A stretch of 64,000 bases of DNA, taken from the NCBI GenBank assembly GCA_026400835.1, contig JAPLOA010000083.1:21403-85402 (forward strand), read 5' to 3'. This DNA is from Planctomycetales bacterium (lineage in GTDB: Bacteria > Planctomycetota > Planctomycetia > Planctomycetales > Planctomycetaceae). This document shows, piece after piece, positions 1-8,940 of this stretch. Under the pieces are notes generated by a model that was not told the origin of the DNA, did not search any database, and saw only the letters and a list, made by a program, of their open reading frames with translations. Every line of letters begins with the position of its first letter. The stretch's first letter is position 1. The position numbers and the translations under genes were made by a program.

Positions 1-843
1 GTGATTTATCAGACCGGTGATCCCGACTGGTTTCATCAGATTCCTCGAATGCTCGAACAGGAGTCTTATCAACGTCGAGCGGCCAGGGTCCTTGTACCGA
101 AAGTTCGGCTTTCACCGATGCAGGACGGACGCCGACGTGGGCTGCATAGGCGAGCTCCCTCGCGGCACGATCAAACGCGGCTGTATCTACCTGAAGTGAC
201 TCTATCGATCGCTCACAGAGAAAAAACGGCTGATGCTGTGGAATCGGAACCTCGTCATGGTGGTCCTCCCACCGTCGATGCGCGAACTCGAGGAACTGTG
301 ATTCACGCGTGGTTCGAATGTATCGAATGGCTGGATGAGTTTCGTGCCGAACCTGATGAAGCCAGCCTTCGTCAGCGAGCGGCGGAGTTGACGGTGTCGG
401 AGAGAGCGGTTGATCGACTGCTGCCTGACTTTCGAAAGATGCTGCAGGTTGCGGGAGTTCGCAAGTTATTCCTGGCTGCCTCAGGAGGAGCGGCCCGGGT
501 CTTTGGTGCTCATCGCACGCAGATTGAAACTGGTTCCGCCAGTTTGAAGGTCGAACGCGAACGAATGTTTGTGCTGTTGCACGATGGAGAACTGGTTCAG
601 GGGACGATCGATCGACTCGTATTGCTTTATGAGAACGGTCGACCCATCGCTGCTGACATCGTGGATTTCAAAACAGATCGGCTTGTTGGCGCGCGAGAAC
701 AGTGGATCGAAAACAAACGCAATCACTACGCGCCGCAGTTGCAGGAGTACCGGTTTGCGGTGTCTCATTGCTTCGGGATTCCGGCAGAGAAAATCAGCAC
801 TCGACTGTTGCTGCTGGAAGCTCAGGCAACGGTCGAGACATAG
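1..843 (+). CDS. C-terminal part of a UvrD/AddA-type helicase-nuclease (PD-(D/E)XK nuclease), partial
   Basis: The frame is open from the first base, so this is probably the 3' end of a longer gene starting outside the window. From about residue 95 it carries the RecB/AddA-type nuclease signature in order: GTVIHAWFE, GTIDRLV, VDFKTD and YAPQLQEYR. These supply the metal-binding Asp, the Asp/Lys pair and the Gln-Tyr motif of AddAB/RecB nucleases, which resect double-strand breaks together with an upstream SF1 helicase domain. The first ~80 residues are Arg-rich and do not resemble the region that normally precedes this nuclease, so a frameshift or a divergent linker near position 240 is possible. 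The gene ends with TAG, and no same-strand gene follows for about 4 kb. Nuclease assignment is good; which helicase family it belongs to is inferred. Confidence 0.7.
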   Translation: MIYQTGDPDWFHQIPRMLEQESYQRRAARVLVPKVRLSPMQDGRRRGLHRRAPSRHDQTRLYLPEVTLSIAHREKTADAVESEPRHGGPPTVDARTRGTVIHAWFECIEWLDEFRAEPDEASLRQRAAELTVSERAVDRLLPDFRKMLQVAGVRKLFLAASGGAARVFGAHRTQIETGSASLKVERERMFVLLHDGELVQGTIDRLVLLYENGRPIAADIVDFKTDRLVGAREQWIENKRNHYAPQLQEYRFAVSHCFGIPAEKISTRLLLLEAQATVET

Positions 844-1069
844 TTAGCGCGGATAGGGATGGGCATCGCAGAATAGCGGATGGGAATTCTTTGCATTCGC
901 GATTGATCCCTCTCGTACCATGAATTGATCATTTTCTCTTTCTCGCGGCATTCTCCAATGCCCGATCGCCGCGTGGGAAATGCAGCCCGCTGCGTTCCGA
1001 TTGTGTATCAGCACTTGATGAATTTTTGCGCACTTCAAGGCAGCATCTCGGCCGAGCGGGATGTCTGCA

Positions 1070-2785
1070 TTACGTCGACTTCAGCATTTTGCGAAACTCT
1101 TTCAACGTCCGAGTATTTGCGACATCGTCTTTGGTCAGCCCCGCGCGGCGAGCCTGGTCGACGCCGTATTCAAGAACCTCGAAGCCATTGACGCTATGAG
1201 AATCCGTACTGATGACGATCGGGATACCCAGATCTTTGGCTGCTGCAGCATGGATATCATCAAGATCAAGTCGACTCGGGTGAGCATTGATTTCCATCAT
1301 TACCTGATGGTCGGCGGCGGCTTTCAACAGCTCTGAAAAATTGATGTCCGCGCCTTCTCGTCGGCCAATCATGCGCCCGGTGCAATGACCGATGATATCC
1401 ACGTGAGGATTTGTCACCGCTGTCATGAGACGCTTCATGATCTGTTCGCCAGGTTGCTTTAAGCCATAATGCAGAACTGCGATAACCCAGTCGGCTTCAG
1501 CGAGAACATCGTCGGGAAGATCCATCGTGGCATCTTCCAGAATGTCACATTCGATCCCGCAGAGAATTTCAATGCCGGAGATGGTCTCACGGATTCGTCG
1601 AATCTCTTCCCAATGCTTCCGCAGGCGATTTGCATCGAGGCCATTGGCCATGGAGACGCGTTTGCTGTGATCTGTGATGGCGATGTACTTCAGGCCTCGA
1701 TCACGCGCGGCAATTGCCATCTGTTCGATTGTCGCAGCCCCGTCCGAGGCGGTCGTATGCATGTGGAGATCGCCCTTGATATCGGCAATCGTCACAAGCT
1801 CGGGAAATTTGCCGGCATCGGCCCATTCAAACTCGCGCCGATTCTCACGAAGCTCCGGAGGAAACCATGGCAGTCCAATCGCCGCGTAAACCTCTTCTTC
1901 CGTTCGCCCTGCGATCTGAACGTCGTCTCGAAAGACACCGTATTCGTTCAGCTTGAGACCCAGATCTTTAGCTCGCTGACGAACAACGACATTGTGTTCT
2001 TTGGACCCTGTGAAATACTGCATTGCCGCACCGAAGGATTCTTCCGGAACGACTCGCAGGTCGAGTTCCATCCCGGTTTTCAGGCGAACACGCTGTTTGG
2101 TTTCGCCGCGCTGGAGAACCGAATCCACGAGTGGATGAGCCGCGAGGCAATCCATCGGCGGACCTGAGTCGGAACAGGTCGCAAGAATATCGAGATCACC
2201 ACAGGTTTCTTTGCGACGACGGCAACTACCCGCCACGGCCACGTGTCCAACTTCTTTCAGCTTTTGCAAGTCCTCAACAATCGCCTCTGCAGCAGCACGT
2301 GCATCGGAGATCGAAGCACGCTGGCTTTGTTCTGTGGCGGTAGCAATGTTGGCCAGAATGGATTCTTCGGTCTTTTTTCCGAAGCCTTTCAGCTTGGAGA
2401 GTCTGCCTGCTTCACAAGCCGCTTTCAGATCTTCCAGCGACTTGAGACCAAGCTCGTTAAAGAAGACGGAAACCTTCTTCGGACCGACTCCGGGAATGCG
2501 CAGCATATCAAGAACGCCGCCGGGGATCTGTTTCCGCAATTCTTCAAGGGCCGAATGTTGTCCCTTGGTAGTGATCTCTTCGATCTGTTTGGCAAGATCC
2601 TTTCCGATGCCCGCGAACTGTGTCAGATCCTGTTTCGTCGCAACAAGGTCGCTGAGTGATTCCGAGGTCGATGAGATTGTTCGTGCTGCGTTACGATAGG
2701 CTCGAATTCGAAACGGATTAGCGCCCTGGATTTCGAGAAGATCGGCAAGCAGTTCAAACTGAACCGCGATAAATTCATTCTTCAT
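1070..2785 (-). CDS. polX: PolX-family DNA polymerase with PHP exonuclease domain
   Basis: A 571-residue protein with the full bacterial PolX layout. Helix-hairpin-helix motifs lie at about 55-70 and 95-110 ([21 protein letters not shown]). The nucleotidyltransferase palm has [15 protein letters not shown] with catalytic aspartates near 197 and 199 and a third at ~242 (MELDLRVV). A C-terminal PHP phosphoesterase begins near 336 ([12 protein letters not shown]) and continues with further metal-site histidines (HSKRVSM, VLHYG, STDSHS). The family fills short gaps in base-excision repair and has 3'-5' exonuclease and AP-endonuclease activity through PHP. The start codon overlaps the end of the upstream amidohydrolase gene by 11 bases, so the two are probably translationally coupled. 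Confidence 0.93.
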   Translation of the reverse strand: MKNEFIAVQFELLADLLEIQGANPFRIRAYRNAARTISSTSESLSDLVATKQDLTQFAGIGKDLAKQIEEITTKGQHSALEELRKQIPGGVLDMLRIPGVGPKKVSVFFNELGLKSLEDLKAACEAGRLSKLKGFGKKTEESILANIATATEQSQRASISDARAAAEAIVEDLQKLKEVGHVAVAGSCRRRKETCGDLDILATCSDSGPPMDCLAAHPLVDSVLQRGETKQRVRLKTGMELDLRVVPEESFGAAMQYFTGSKEHNVVVRQRAKDLGLKLNEYGVFRDDVQIAGRTEEEVYAAIGLPWFPPELRENRREFEWADAGKFPELVTIADIKGDLHMHTTASDGAATIEQMAIAARDRGLKYIAITDHSKRVSMANGLDANRLRKHWEEIRRIRETISGIEILCGIECDILEDATMDLPDDVLAEADWVIAVLHYGLKQPGEQIMKRLMTAVTNPHVDIIGHCTGRMIGRREGADINFSELLKAAADHQVMMEINAHPSRLDLDDIHAAAAKDLGIPIVISTDSHSVNGFEVLEYGVDQARRAGLTKDDVANTRTLKEFRKMLKST

Positions 2786-4109
2786 GGGAATGACCTGAGA
2801 ATTCCTGATGTGGGGGCAAGTTGTTCGAAGTTTGATGAAGAAAAGGATGCCATGGAATCGTGGAAGGATTTCGGATCAGCTTTGGGAGATCTTCACTGGC
2901 GTTTTCTGTCAGCAGGAAAAGCGGAGAGAAGTTTTGATCCTGGCGAATTCGAAACGGTGTTGTCTCGCACTGCATCGCCTCTGCGGAATGTGTCGTAATC
3001 ATGGCCAGCAGTTGGCTTGGCGATAATTCCGGGGCCAGTCTGGCGACGTGCTGAAGTTCCCGCCAAATACTTAAGTCCGGATTCGACGCGCGGCTGTCGG
3101 TACCGAGCACAACTCTGCATCCGGCACTGAGCAGTTTGCGAAATGGATGAGGAGTGTGACCAAAGAAATGATGTGTTCGAGGACAATAGACAGTCGTGAT
3201 GTTCTGGTGTCGTGAAAGAAAAGAAATATCCTCATCAGTGAAGTAGTTGCCATGCACAGCCAGCACTTTGGACGCAGAGCTGAGTATCTTCAGCAGGTTG
3301 AGAATGCAGCGGCCCCCGGGAAACAGCTTCGGATCGAACAAGCCCATCGATGAAAGAAACGTCTGAAATCGCCCGGTCCCGGATTCCAGTAACTCCAGTT
3401 CATCGGTTGTTTCCGCCAAATGCATGGCCACCGGAATATGGTGCTTACCAGCGAGAGCCACGGCTCGTTCCAGTAGATCGGGATGCACCGTATAAGGAGC
3501 ATGTGGACTCAGTGCTCTGTGGACTCCAGCAACCGAAGGAGCCGTCAGAAAACGTTCCGCGAGTTCGAGCTGTTGCTGGACTCGCGCCGAGCTGAGCCCT
3601 ATCAGTTCTCGAAATGCGACGCATGACGTTCGTTGATTCGAGAACTGTTGATTTGACAACAACGCCATCTCGTCGTTGGTTGAGATCTCGCCGATCAGCC
3701 CGACCCCGGAGTCAATCGATTCGGCAAGTCCGCTTCGGATGGATTCTGCCAGCGTCGCACCGTTGCTGCCACGCCATTTCATCAGCGATTGAATCCAGCT
3801 CTGAAACGGCAGAGCTGGTTCAAGGGGGTCGGCCAAAGCTGAGAACTCCAGGTGCGTGTGAGCATTCACAAGCGGTGGAATCAGCACAACAGGCAGAACG
3901 TTTGTCAGTTCACTGTCAGAACAGGGGCGGATATCGAGAACTGTTCCTCCTTGTTCACGAACACAAACGTTCTCAAGGGCCGCTTCTTCTGGATTCCATA
4001 GCCAGCGCACGCGAAGCAGACGTTCCTCACCAGCGCGTACAATCCAGTCGTCTCTCCAACGCTGGATTTCCGTCGCTAGTTGAGTCTGTGAACGGTGCAA
4101 ACTGGACAT
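2775..4109 (-). CDS. amidohydrolase of the chlorohydrolase/aminodeoxyfutalosine deaminase-like group
   Basis: 444 residues with the metal-dependent hydrolase (TIM-barrel amidohydrolase) signature in order: [29 protein letters not shown] and GTDSRAS, i.e. the HxH, His, His and Asp ligands of the mononuclear deaminase subtype. Relatives deaminate purine-like or triazine substrates; some act in the futalosine menaquinone pathway, but no menaquinone gene is near, so the substrate is unknown. The ~60 N-terminal residues form the small beta domain typical of the superfamily. It is the first gene of a two-gene minus-strand operon with polX (11-base overlap). Confidence 0.8.
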   Translation of the reverse strand: MSSLHRSQTQLATEIQRWRDDWIVRAGEERLLRVRWLWNPEEAALENVCVREQGGTVLDIRPCSDSELTNVLPVVLIPPLVNAHTHLEFSALADPLEPALPFQSWIQSLMKWRGSNGATLAESIRSGLAESIDSGVGLIGEISTNDEMALLSNQQFSNQRTSCVAFRELIGLSSARVQQQLELAERFLTAPSVAGVHRALSPHAPYTVHPDLLERAVALAGKHHIPVAMHLAETTDELELLESGTGRFQTFLSSMGLFDPKLFPGGRCILNLLKILSSASKVLAVHGNYFTDEDISFLSRHQNITTVYCPRTHHFFGHTPHPFRKLLSAGCRVVLGTDSRASNPDLSIWRELQHVARLAPELSPSQLLAMITTHSAEAMQCETTPFRIRQDQNFSPLFLLTENASEDLPKLIRNPSTIPWHPFLHQTSNNLPPHQEFSGHSHEE

Positions 4110-4140
4110 TTGGGAAATCAGTTCTGAACCGAGTGGTCCA

Positions 4141-4527
4141 TCAGATCATCGGCGTGAGACGTTTGACGAGTTGAAGTGGCAAGCCCCATGGATCTCGCAA
4201 CATGGCGAACGTGTCTCCCGACGGCAATGTATGAACGTCCGCAACAATGGAAGCTCCTGCGGCGACGAGTCGCTTTACGTCGGCGGTGAGGTCTGCTGAG
4301 AGAAAAGCCAGATGCAAAGCCGGCGGCTGGACGTTCGGAAGATCCAACATCGGAGCATTCGGGTTACCGTATACTTCCAGCATTACCGTCCCGCTATCGT
4401 CGGCCAGGAAATGAACATAGGGCGGCTCAATGATTCGGCGCTTTACCGTGAGACCAAGATGCTCAACGTACCATCGAGCAAATGCCAACGGGTCTGCAAC
4501 GTTAAACGCAAGATGTTCAATCTTCAT
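4141..4527 (-). CDS. VOC (glyoxalase/bleomycin-resistance/dioxygenase) superfamily protein
   Basis: A 128-residue protein starting MKIEHLAFNVADPLAFARWY, which is the usual first strand and helix of a vicinal-oxygen-chelate module. The paired second module follows (ALHLAFLSADLTADVKRLVAAG and DPWGLPLQLVKR). His, Glu and His at the expected metal positions (IEHLAF, VMLEVYG, ALHLAF) suggest a metal-binding member. The open frame extends 35 codons upstream, but that part looks non-coding and VOC proteins normally begin at this Met. It lies 31 bases upstream of the amidohydrolase start on the same strand. No substrate can be assigned. Confidence 0.72.
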   Translation of the reverse strand: MKIEHLAFNVADPLAFARWYVEHLGLTVKRRIIEPPYVHFLADDSGTVMLEVYGNPNAPMLDLPNVQPPALHLAFLSADLTADVKRLVAAGASIVADVHTLPSGDTFAMLRDPWGLPLQLVKRLTPMI

Positions 4528-4971
4528 AACGAACCTGTCGCAGCGAGTGGTTGGAACTTGGGTAATGAATTCCGGATCGTTAGCGGGTTTATCATTGCCT
4601 GAAAGCAGTGTGTCGCATTGTGGGCGGAGCAAGCGAGTTCACTCATTGTTGAAAAGTCGCAGAGCACAATTCCCAAATGCAAAGCACCATCTCTGCCAAA
4701 AACGAGAGATAGCGACGGAGTGTAAGGCATCCGAAATGCAGCGTCGATCAAGGAGATGCGAACGGCTGCCGTTCGAGAAAACTCCAGTCTCCTTTGTGCT
4801 TGAGTTCATACGCTATTGCCGATCGACTGAAATCTGCCGGTCTGAGAGCAATGAATACCGACTTGCTGAGGTTACTGCGGAAAAGTCAGCAAGCCCCAAC
4901 GGATCTTGATCACGATTCCGCGTTTGGAAGGTATCGAATTCCAACCCGTAGTTTTGTCAGGCTACGCCGCG
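4528..4971. other. intergenic, no gene recognised
   Basis: About 440 bases between the divergent VOC gene and the small membrane-protein gene. Open frames here have no family resemblance, and no clear repeat or hairpin was seen. It probably holds the promoters of both flanking genes. Confidence 0.4.
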
Positions 4972-5313
4972 ATGGCAAATTTGTTCGAGATCATATTTGT
5001 CCGGAGCTGGTGGACCTATGACGTTAAGGAGCCGTTTGGATTCTCTGCCTGTTACCACTGGTTCAACATTCTGGAAGGACTGGTCTGGTTTGTTTTCTCT
5101 GCACTTGTGCTTTTGCGATTCCTGAGGCATCGCCAATTGCGAATTGAACTTTGCTACTGTGCGCTCTTTGCTGCATTTGCCGTCTCGGATTTTGTTGAGG
5201 CATGGCAGCAGTCGTCCTGGTTGATATGGCTCAAGCTGTTCAATCTGTATGGGCTCGTTTGGACGCGGGAACGAGTGATGCGCCGCCATTATCCCGAGGC
5301 ACGCGTTTACTAA
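4972..5313 (+). CDS. small integral membrane protein of unknown function
   Basis: 113 residues if translation starts at ATG 4972; an in-frame TTG at 4906 would add 22 residues. The protein starts MANLFEIIFVRSWWTYDVKE and has two or three hydrophobic, Trp/Phe-rich segments (YHWFNILEGLVWFVFSALVLL; IELCYCALFAAFAVSDF; WLIWLKLFNLYGLV), ending in a basic tail. It is probably an inner-membrane protein. I recognise no family. The amino-acid composition looks like genuine membrane protein rather than chance reading frame. Confidence 0.55.
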   Translation: MANLFEIIFVRSWWTYDVKEPFGFSACYHWFNILEGLVWFVFSALVLLRFLRHRQLRIELCYCALFAAFAVSDFVEAWQQSSWLIWLKLFNLYGLVWTRERVMRRHYPEARVY

Positions 5314-5475
5314 ACGACCTGGCTTTCTCTGTTGCGTCACGACAACATCTCATGTTTTGCAGCTTTCAAACTGCTTCGGAGTCGGAAACGCGGCGGCTTT
5401 GTTTGACTTTGGCGGGTTTGGAGCGAACATTCGGGTTTCGCAGGTCTTGTGATGAGTTCTCTGAGAGATTCGAGG

Positions 5476-6012
5476 ATGTCTTTGTTCGACGAGTTTGAGC
5501 AGTTTCAGCGATTCAAAAACGCGTGGAGTTCCGTACGTATCGAACGATCGGCGGAGTATGGATTGTTCACATTCGGAGATTCCGAACTGCCCTATTATCT
5601 CGTCACCTCATCGGACGAAGGTGATCGGCTGGTGAAGGTTCGCAAAGGCAAGGTGACGATTAGCCGCGCGCGAATCATTACTCCTGACAGCATGCATCCG
5701 GATTTGCGAGATTTCTTTGAGGAGCATGAAGACACAGGTTTGATCAATTTTCTGATGTCTCGCACGGCGGCCTTCTCGAATCTCAAGCTGGCCAATGAAT
5801 CAGGCCCTGATCGAATTGTGACGGATACCGTTGAAGAGGCGGTTGCGAAGTTGAACAAGCAGATGGATGCGGAAGAAGAAAATCAGGTGGGAATTCTGTC
5901 TGCTCCCGCAGAACTGGGTCGATTTGCCGTCTTCCGCTATGCATCAGAGAAAGTTCTCTCCAGTGCGCCGGACAATATCCAGGAAATGCGCGAGCGTGGG
6001 CTGCTGCCCTGA
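5476..6012 (+). CDS. hypothetical cytoplasmic protein
   Basis: About 178 residues from ATG 5476 (MSLFDEFEQFQRFKNAW); GTG 5449 and ATG 5452 are in-frame alternatives. There is no signal peptide or membrane segment. The middle has a beta-rich stretch (YGLFTFGDSELPYYLVTSSD), followed by an acidic helical part (EEAVAKLNKQMDAEEEN). I do not recognise a domain. It ends 5 bases before the end of the convergent gene 6018-6695, so the two 3' ends almost touch and there is no room for separate terminators. Confidence 0.6.
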   Translation: MSLFDEFEQFQRFKNAWSSVRIERSAEYGLFTFGDSELPYYLVTSSDEGDRLVKVRKGKVTISRARIITPDSMHPDLRDFFEEHEDTGLINFLMSRTAAFSNLKLANESGPDRIVTDTVEEAVAKLNKQMDAEEENQVGILSAPAELGRFAVFRYASEKVLSSAPDNIQEMRERGLLP

Positions 6013-6017
6013 TTTGA

Positions 6018-6695
6018 TCAGAAGTAATTGATTCCGGAGAAATGAGAGCGAACCTGCACGAAAGCTTCCAGCAGTTTCGTGGGTGATTGAGGCTGCGAAA
6101 CGACGAGGGCAACACGGTCGGCTGTTAGACGCACTTGTCCCGGGATGCCTTTCAGGGACACATGACACCATGTCGTGTTCCGATCGTAATCCAGAGTGAC
6201 CGTCTCGAGGCCTCGTTCTTCAATTTGATCTATGAAGTCTGCCAGATCGATGGCCGCCGGAGGCAGCAGCTCCACCGTGTCGAACAGGTTGCCGAACACT
6301 GAAGAGAAAGCCGACGAAAAGATCTGCGCTGGCGAACGGAATTCCGCCACCTGTCGGCGCCAAACGACCTCGGAGGGATCGTCGGGAGCAATCGAGGCGA
6401 TGATCTGATAGTCAAACCACGGCGTCGAAATCATTGCGGCTCCCGATTCGGGGTCGGTGACCTGCAGATCGACACGTTTAAACTTCAGGAGTTTTCGAAA
6501 GTCGGCAAAACGAGTTTCGAGGTCGGCCGCCAGATCTTCAGCAGCAATTCGGCCGACAAAGCTGTTGGTGTGTTCTGTGGACTCGGTCGGTATTTGATGC
6601 CCCTTGCGAAATCCCTGCAGATCGCGCACACGAGAACGCTGCTCTTTAACGAGCGTGACGTTCGCAAGATGGATCGATTCTGGCTCCGAAGGCAT
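6018..6695 (-). CDS. hypothetical protein
   Basis: 225 residues from ATG 6695 (MPSEPESIHLANVTLVKEQR), which has a GGA-type ribosome site just upstream; ATG 6728 would add 11 residues. It is a soluble protein with no signal peptide. A central segment (PWFDYQIIASIAPDDPSEVVWRR given here only in part: WFDYQIIASIAPDD) suggests an alpha/beta fold, and the C-terminus has a regular beta pattern. No family recognised. It converges on the preceding hypothetical gene with a 5-base gap. Confidence 0.55.
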   Translation of the reverse strand: MPSEPESIHLANVTLVKEQRSRVRDLQGFRKGHQIPTESTEHTNSFVGRIAAEDLAADLETRFADFRKLLKFKRVDLQVTDPESGAAMISTPWFDYQIIASIAPDDPSEVVWRRQVAEFRSPAQIFSSAFSSVFGNLFDTVELLPPAAIDLADFIDQIEERGLETVTLDYDRNTTWCHVSLKGIPGQVRLTADRVALVVSQPQSPTKLLEAFVQVRSHFSGINYF

Positions 6696-6855
6696 AGGAT
6701 TCCGCGTCAATGGTCGCTGCTGACGCATTCTAATTTTTGTAAGCAGGCGGATGTGTTCTGTTGGTCGTTTTGTGTCACGTGCTTAAGATCGTGATGAGGC
6801 CAAATGCTATTGTCAACTACCCCATGAACAGAGTTCTGGGAACGGAGAGTCGGAA

Positions 6856-7413
6856 ATGCAAAGTAAAGCGACGACGGTTGATCAGTATCTTAAAGAACTG
6901 CCTGAAGATCGACGAGCCGCTCTCTCGGCGATTCGAACGATGATTCTGAAGAACCTCGACAAGGATTTCGAAGAGGGAATTCAGTATGGAATGATTGGCT
7001 ACTACGTTCCGCACCGCATTTTCCCTGACGGATACCATTGCGATCCCAGGCAGCCTCTGCCATTTGTCAGTGTGGCGTCGCAGAAGAATCACATGGCGGT
7101 TTATCTGATGTGCATCTACATGGGGCAGTCTGAAGATCAATTCCGCAGTGCCTGGCTCAGGACCGGCAAGAAACTGGACATGGGGAAGAGTTGTATCCGA
7201 TTCAGGAAGCTGGAAGACGTTGCCCTCGATGTCATTGCAGGCGTGATTCGAAACGTCACGGCAAAAGATTTCGTTGCCAGATATCAGGAACAACTGCAGA
7301 AGTCCGCGGCGAATAAGCCTGTAAAGAAAACAGCAGGAGCTGCTGCAAAAAAAACTTCGATGAAAAGTGCGAAGTCTGCGAAAGCGGTACCGAAGAAAGT
7401 GAAGAAGAAATGA
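6856..7413 (+). CDS. DUF1801 (YdhG-like) protein with lysine-rich C-terminal tail
   Basis: 185 residues. Positions 1-145 match the DUF1801 fold of small YdhG/YdeI-type proteins: TVDQYLKELPEDRRAAL at the start, then EEGIQYGMIGYYVP, NHMAVYLMCIY and GKSCIRFRKLEDV. The biochemical role of the family is not established. The last ~35 residues are an Ala/Lys tail (KKTAGAAAKKTSMKSAKSAK) like the tails of histone H1-like bacterial proteins, suggesting nucleic-acid binding, but that is inference. The stop codon abuts a large palindrome (7413-7484) likely to end transcription. Confidence 0.75.
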   Translation: MQSKATTVDQYLKELPEDRRAALSAIRTMILKNLDKDFEEGIQYGMIGYYVPHRIFPDGYHCDPRQPLPFVSVASQKNHMAVYLMCIYMGQSEDQFRSAWLRTGKKLDMGKSCIRFRKLEDVALDVIAGVIRNVTAKDFVARYQEQLQKSAANKPVKKTAGAAAKKTSMKSAKSAKAVPKKVKKK

Positions 7414-7484
7414 ATCGTTTAACGGCAAGCCGCAGGCGTCGGCGAAATCTCACGATGACGCCTCCGGCTTGCCGTTAAACGATT
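7413..7484. repeat. long near-perfect inverted repeat, likely bidirectional terminator
   Basis: Arms 7413-7440 and 7457-7484, 28 bases each, are reverse complements with one mismatch, separated by a 16-base loop. The element lies between the convergent DUF1801 and phosphofructokinase genes. It has no long T-run, so it may be a REP-like dispersed element that blocks RNA polymerase or stabilises 3' ends. A single arm (with two changes) recurs at 44046-44073. Confidence 0.7.
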
Positions 7485-7550
7485 GAGTCAATCGAGCAAT
7501 ACCGCTCTGCCGCTGACAAGCACTTGGCGGTATCCAGTTAGTCCGGATAC

Positions 7551-8927
7551 TCAAACGTAACGAATACGTTTTCGGATGTCGGTATTCACACTCTGGTAGC
7601 GATTGCTGAGGCTTCCGGCGCTGAACATTTGCGTGCGGATCGCTTCCACGTCATCAAGTCCAATCGCATTGGTAAAGATCGGCTTCAGATAGTCCATGCC
7701 GAACTCTGAAAGCTGCATGCGATGCGCATCGTACATTGATGGGTGGACTTCGCGAGGGTGAATCTCACCCCATTGATCCCGCAGTTTGTTGGCCGCGATC
7801 GAACTCAGAGTGAAGCCTTTGTCGCTGTTATACTGAATTGTCGTGATTTCATTGGATTCGCCAGACGCCAGCAAATCGATTCCCTTGCCGCCAAGCTGGG
7901 AAGCATGGAAGCGATCGAACAGGATCGGGCGGCCGCCTCGCTGTGTATGTCCAATTTTTCGAGTGAACATGTTGGAAGAAGCGGGTTCGAAGGAACGCAT
8001 CTCGAGGAAAACGTCGTCACCCATCGACTTCGCCAGCATGTCGGCGAGAGTATCACCGGCTCCGCTGTAACGAATATTGCCAGCAGGATCGTAAGTCGGC
8101 ATGGCTGCACCCAGCTCTCTTCCATCGGCGTCACGAACGCCTTCTCCGACAACAATCACAACATGCTTCTGCAGGTCGTAGAGCTGCGTTACTCGAGCCG
8201 TCAAATGATTCAGGTCCAGCGGTACTTCCGGAATCAGAATGATATCCGGCTGGGCATAGGCCGCGCCAAGAGCGATGTATCCCGACTGTCGTCCCATCAC
8301 TTCCACGATAGCGATGCGTCGATGACTTTCGGCTGTCGTTCGCAATCGCTCAATGGATTGTGCGACCACGAAAACCGCCGTTGCATAGCCCGGGGTCGCG
8401 TAATTAATGATGTCGTCCAGCCGCATTGTGTCTCGCGTTGGAACACGTTTCTCAATGAAACCACCGCCTGCTTTGGGTGCGTGAATCCACTCATTGGGTT
8501 CGTCGATGTAATTCAGACCAAGATCGTTATCGATTGTTTTTGGAGCGAGCACGCAAGGAAGAATCTCGGCGATTGGCTGCATACCATTGATCGTTCCGTC
8601 GCCACCGATACAGATCAGACCATCAAGTTTCAGCTTCTTGACGTGAGCAGCCACAAGTTCCAGTTTGTCAGTGCAGGTTTCGTCGAGGTAGGTTCTGGAA
8701 GAGCCCAGCAGAGTTCCTCCTTTGCACGGATCCAGTTCCGGAATTGCCGTGAAGAGTGGATTCAGATAAACATGCGGAACTCGACTGTCGAGCAATCCCG
8801 CATAACCTCGCTGCAGGCCGATCAGTTCAATCTTCAGGGCATTCGCACGCTCGACAGCGCCGTAGATTGTTGCATTGAGAGCGGGAGTGTCACCGCCAGC
8901 CGTCAAAATCCCGATGCGCTTCATCAC
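7551..8927 (-). CDS. pfkA: 6-phosphofructokinase (PfkA superfamily)
   Basis: 458 residues with the phosphofructokinase core: ILTAGGDTPALNA for the P-loop-like start, CIGGDGTINGM at about 105-115, PKTIDND at 129-135, MGRQSG and the HTQRGG substrate-binding motif. It catalyses fructose-6-phosphate to fructose-1,6-bisphosphate in glycolysis. Gly in GGDGT goes with ATP use, whereas Lys in PKTIDND is typical of pyrophosphate-type enzymes, so the phosphoryl donor cannot be settled by motif alone. The protein is longer than the E. coli type (320 aa), mainly through a C-terminal extension. It follows lysC by 13 bases and is probably co-transcribed with it. Confidence 0.9.
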   Translation of the reverse strand: MMKRIGILTAGGDTPALNATIYGAVERANALKIELIGLQRGYAGLLDSRVPHVYLNPLFTAIPELDPCKGGTLLGSSRTYLDETCTDKLELVAAHVKKLKLDGLICIGGDGTINGMQPIAEILPCVLAPKTIDNDLGLNYIDEPNEWIHAPKAGGGFIEKRVPTRDTMRLDDIINYATPGYATAVFVVAQSIERLRTTAESHRRIAIVEVMGRQSGYIALGAAYAQPDIILIPEVPLDLNHLTARVTQLYDLQKHVVIVVGEGVRDADGRELGAAMPTYDPAGNIRYSGAGDTLADMLAKSMGDDVFLEMRSFEPASSNMFTRKIGHTQRGGRPILFDRFHASQLGGKGIDLLASGESNEITTIQYNSDKGFTLSSIAANKLRDQWGEIHPREVHPSMYDAHRMQLSEFGMDYLKPIFTNAIGLDDVEAIRTQMFSAGSLSNRYQSVNTDIRKRIRYV

Positions 8928-8940
8928 GTTTTCATTCCTG

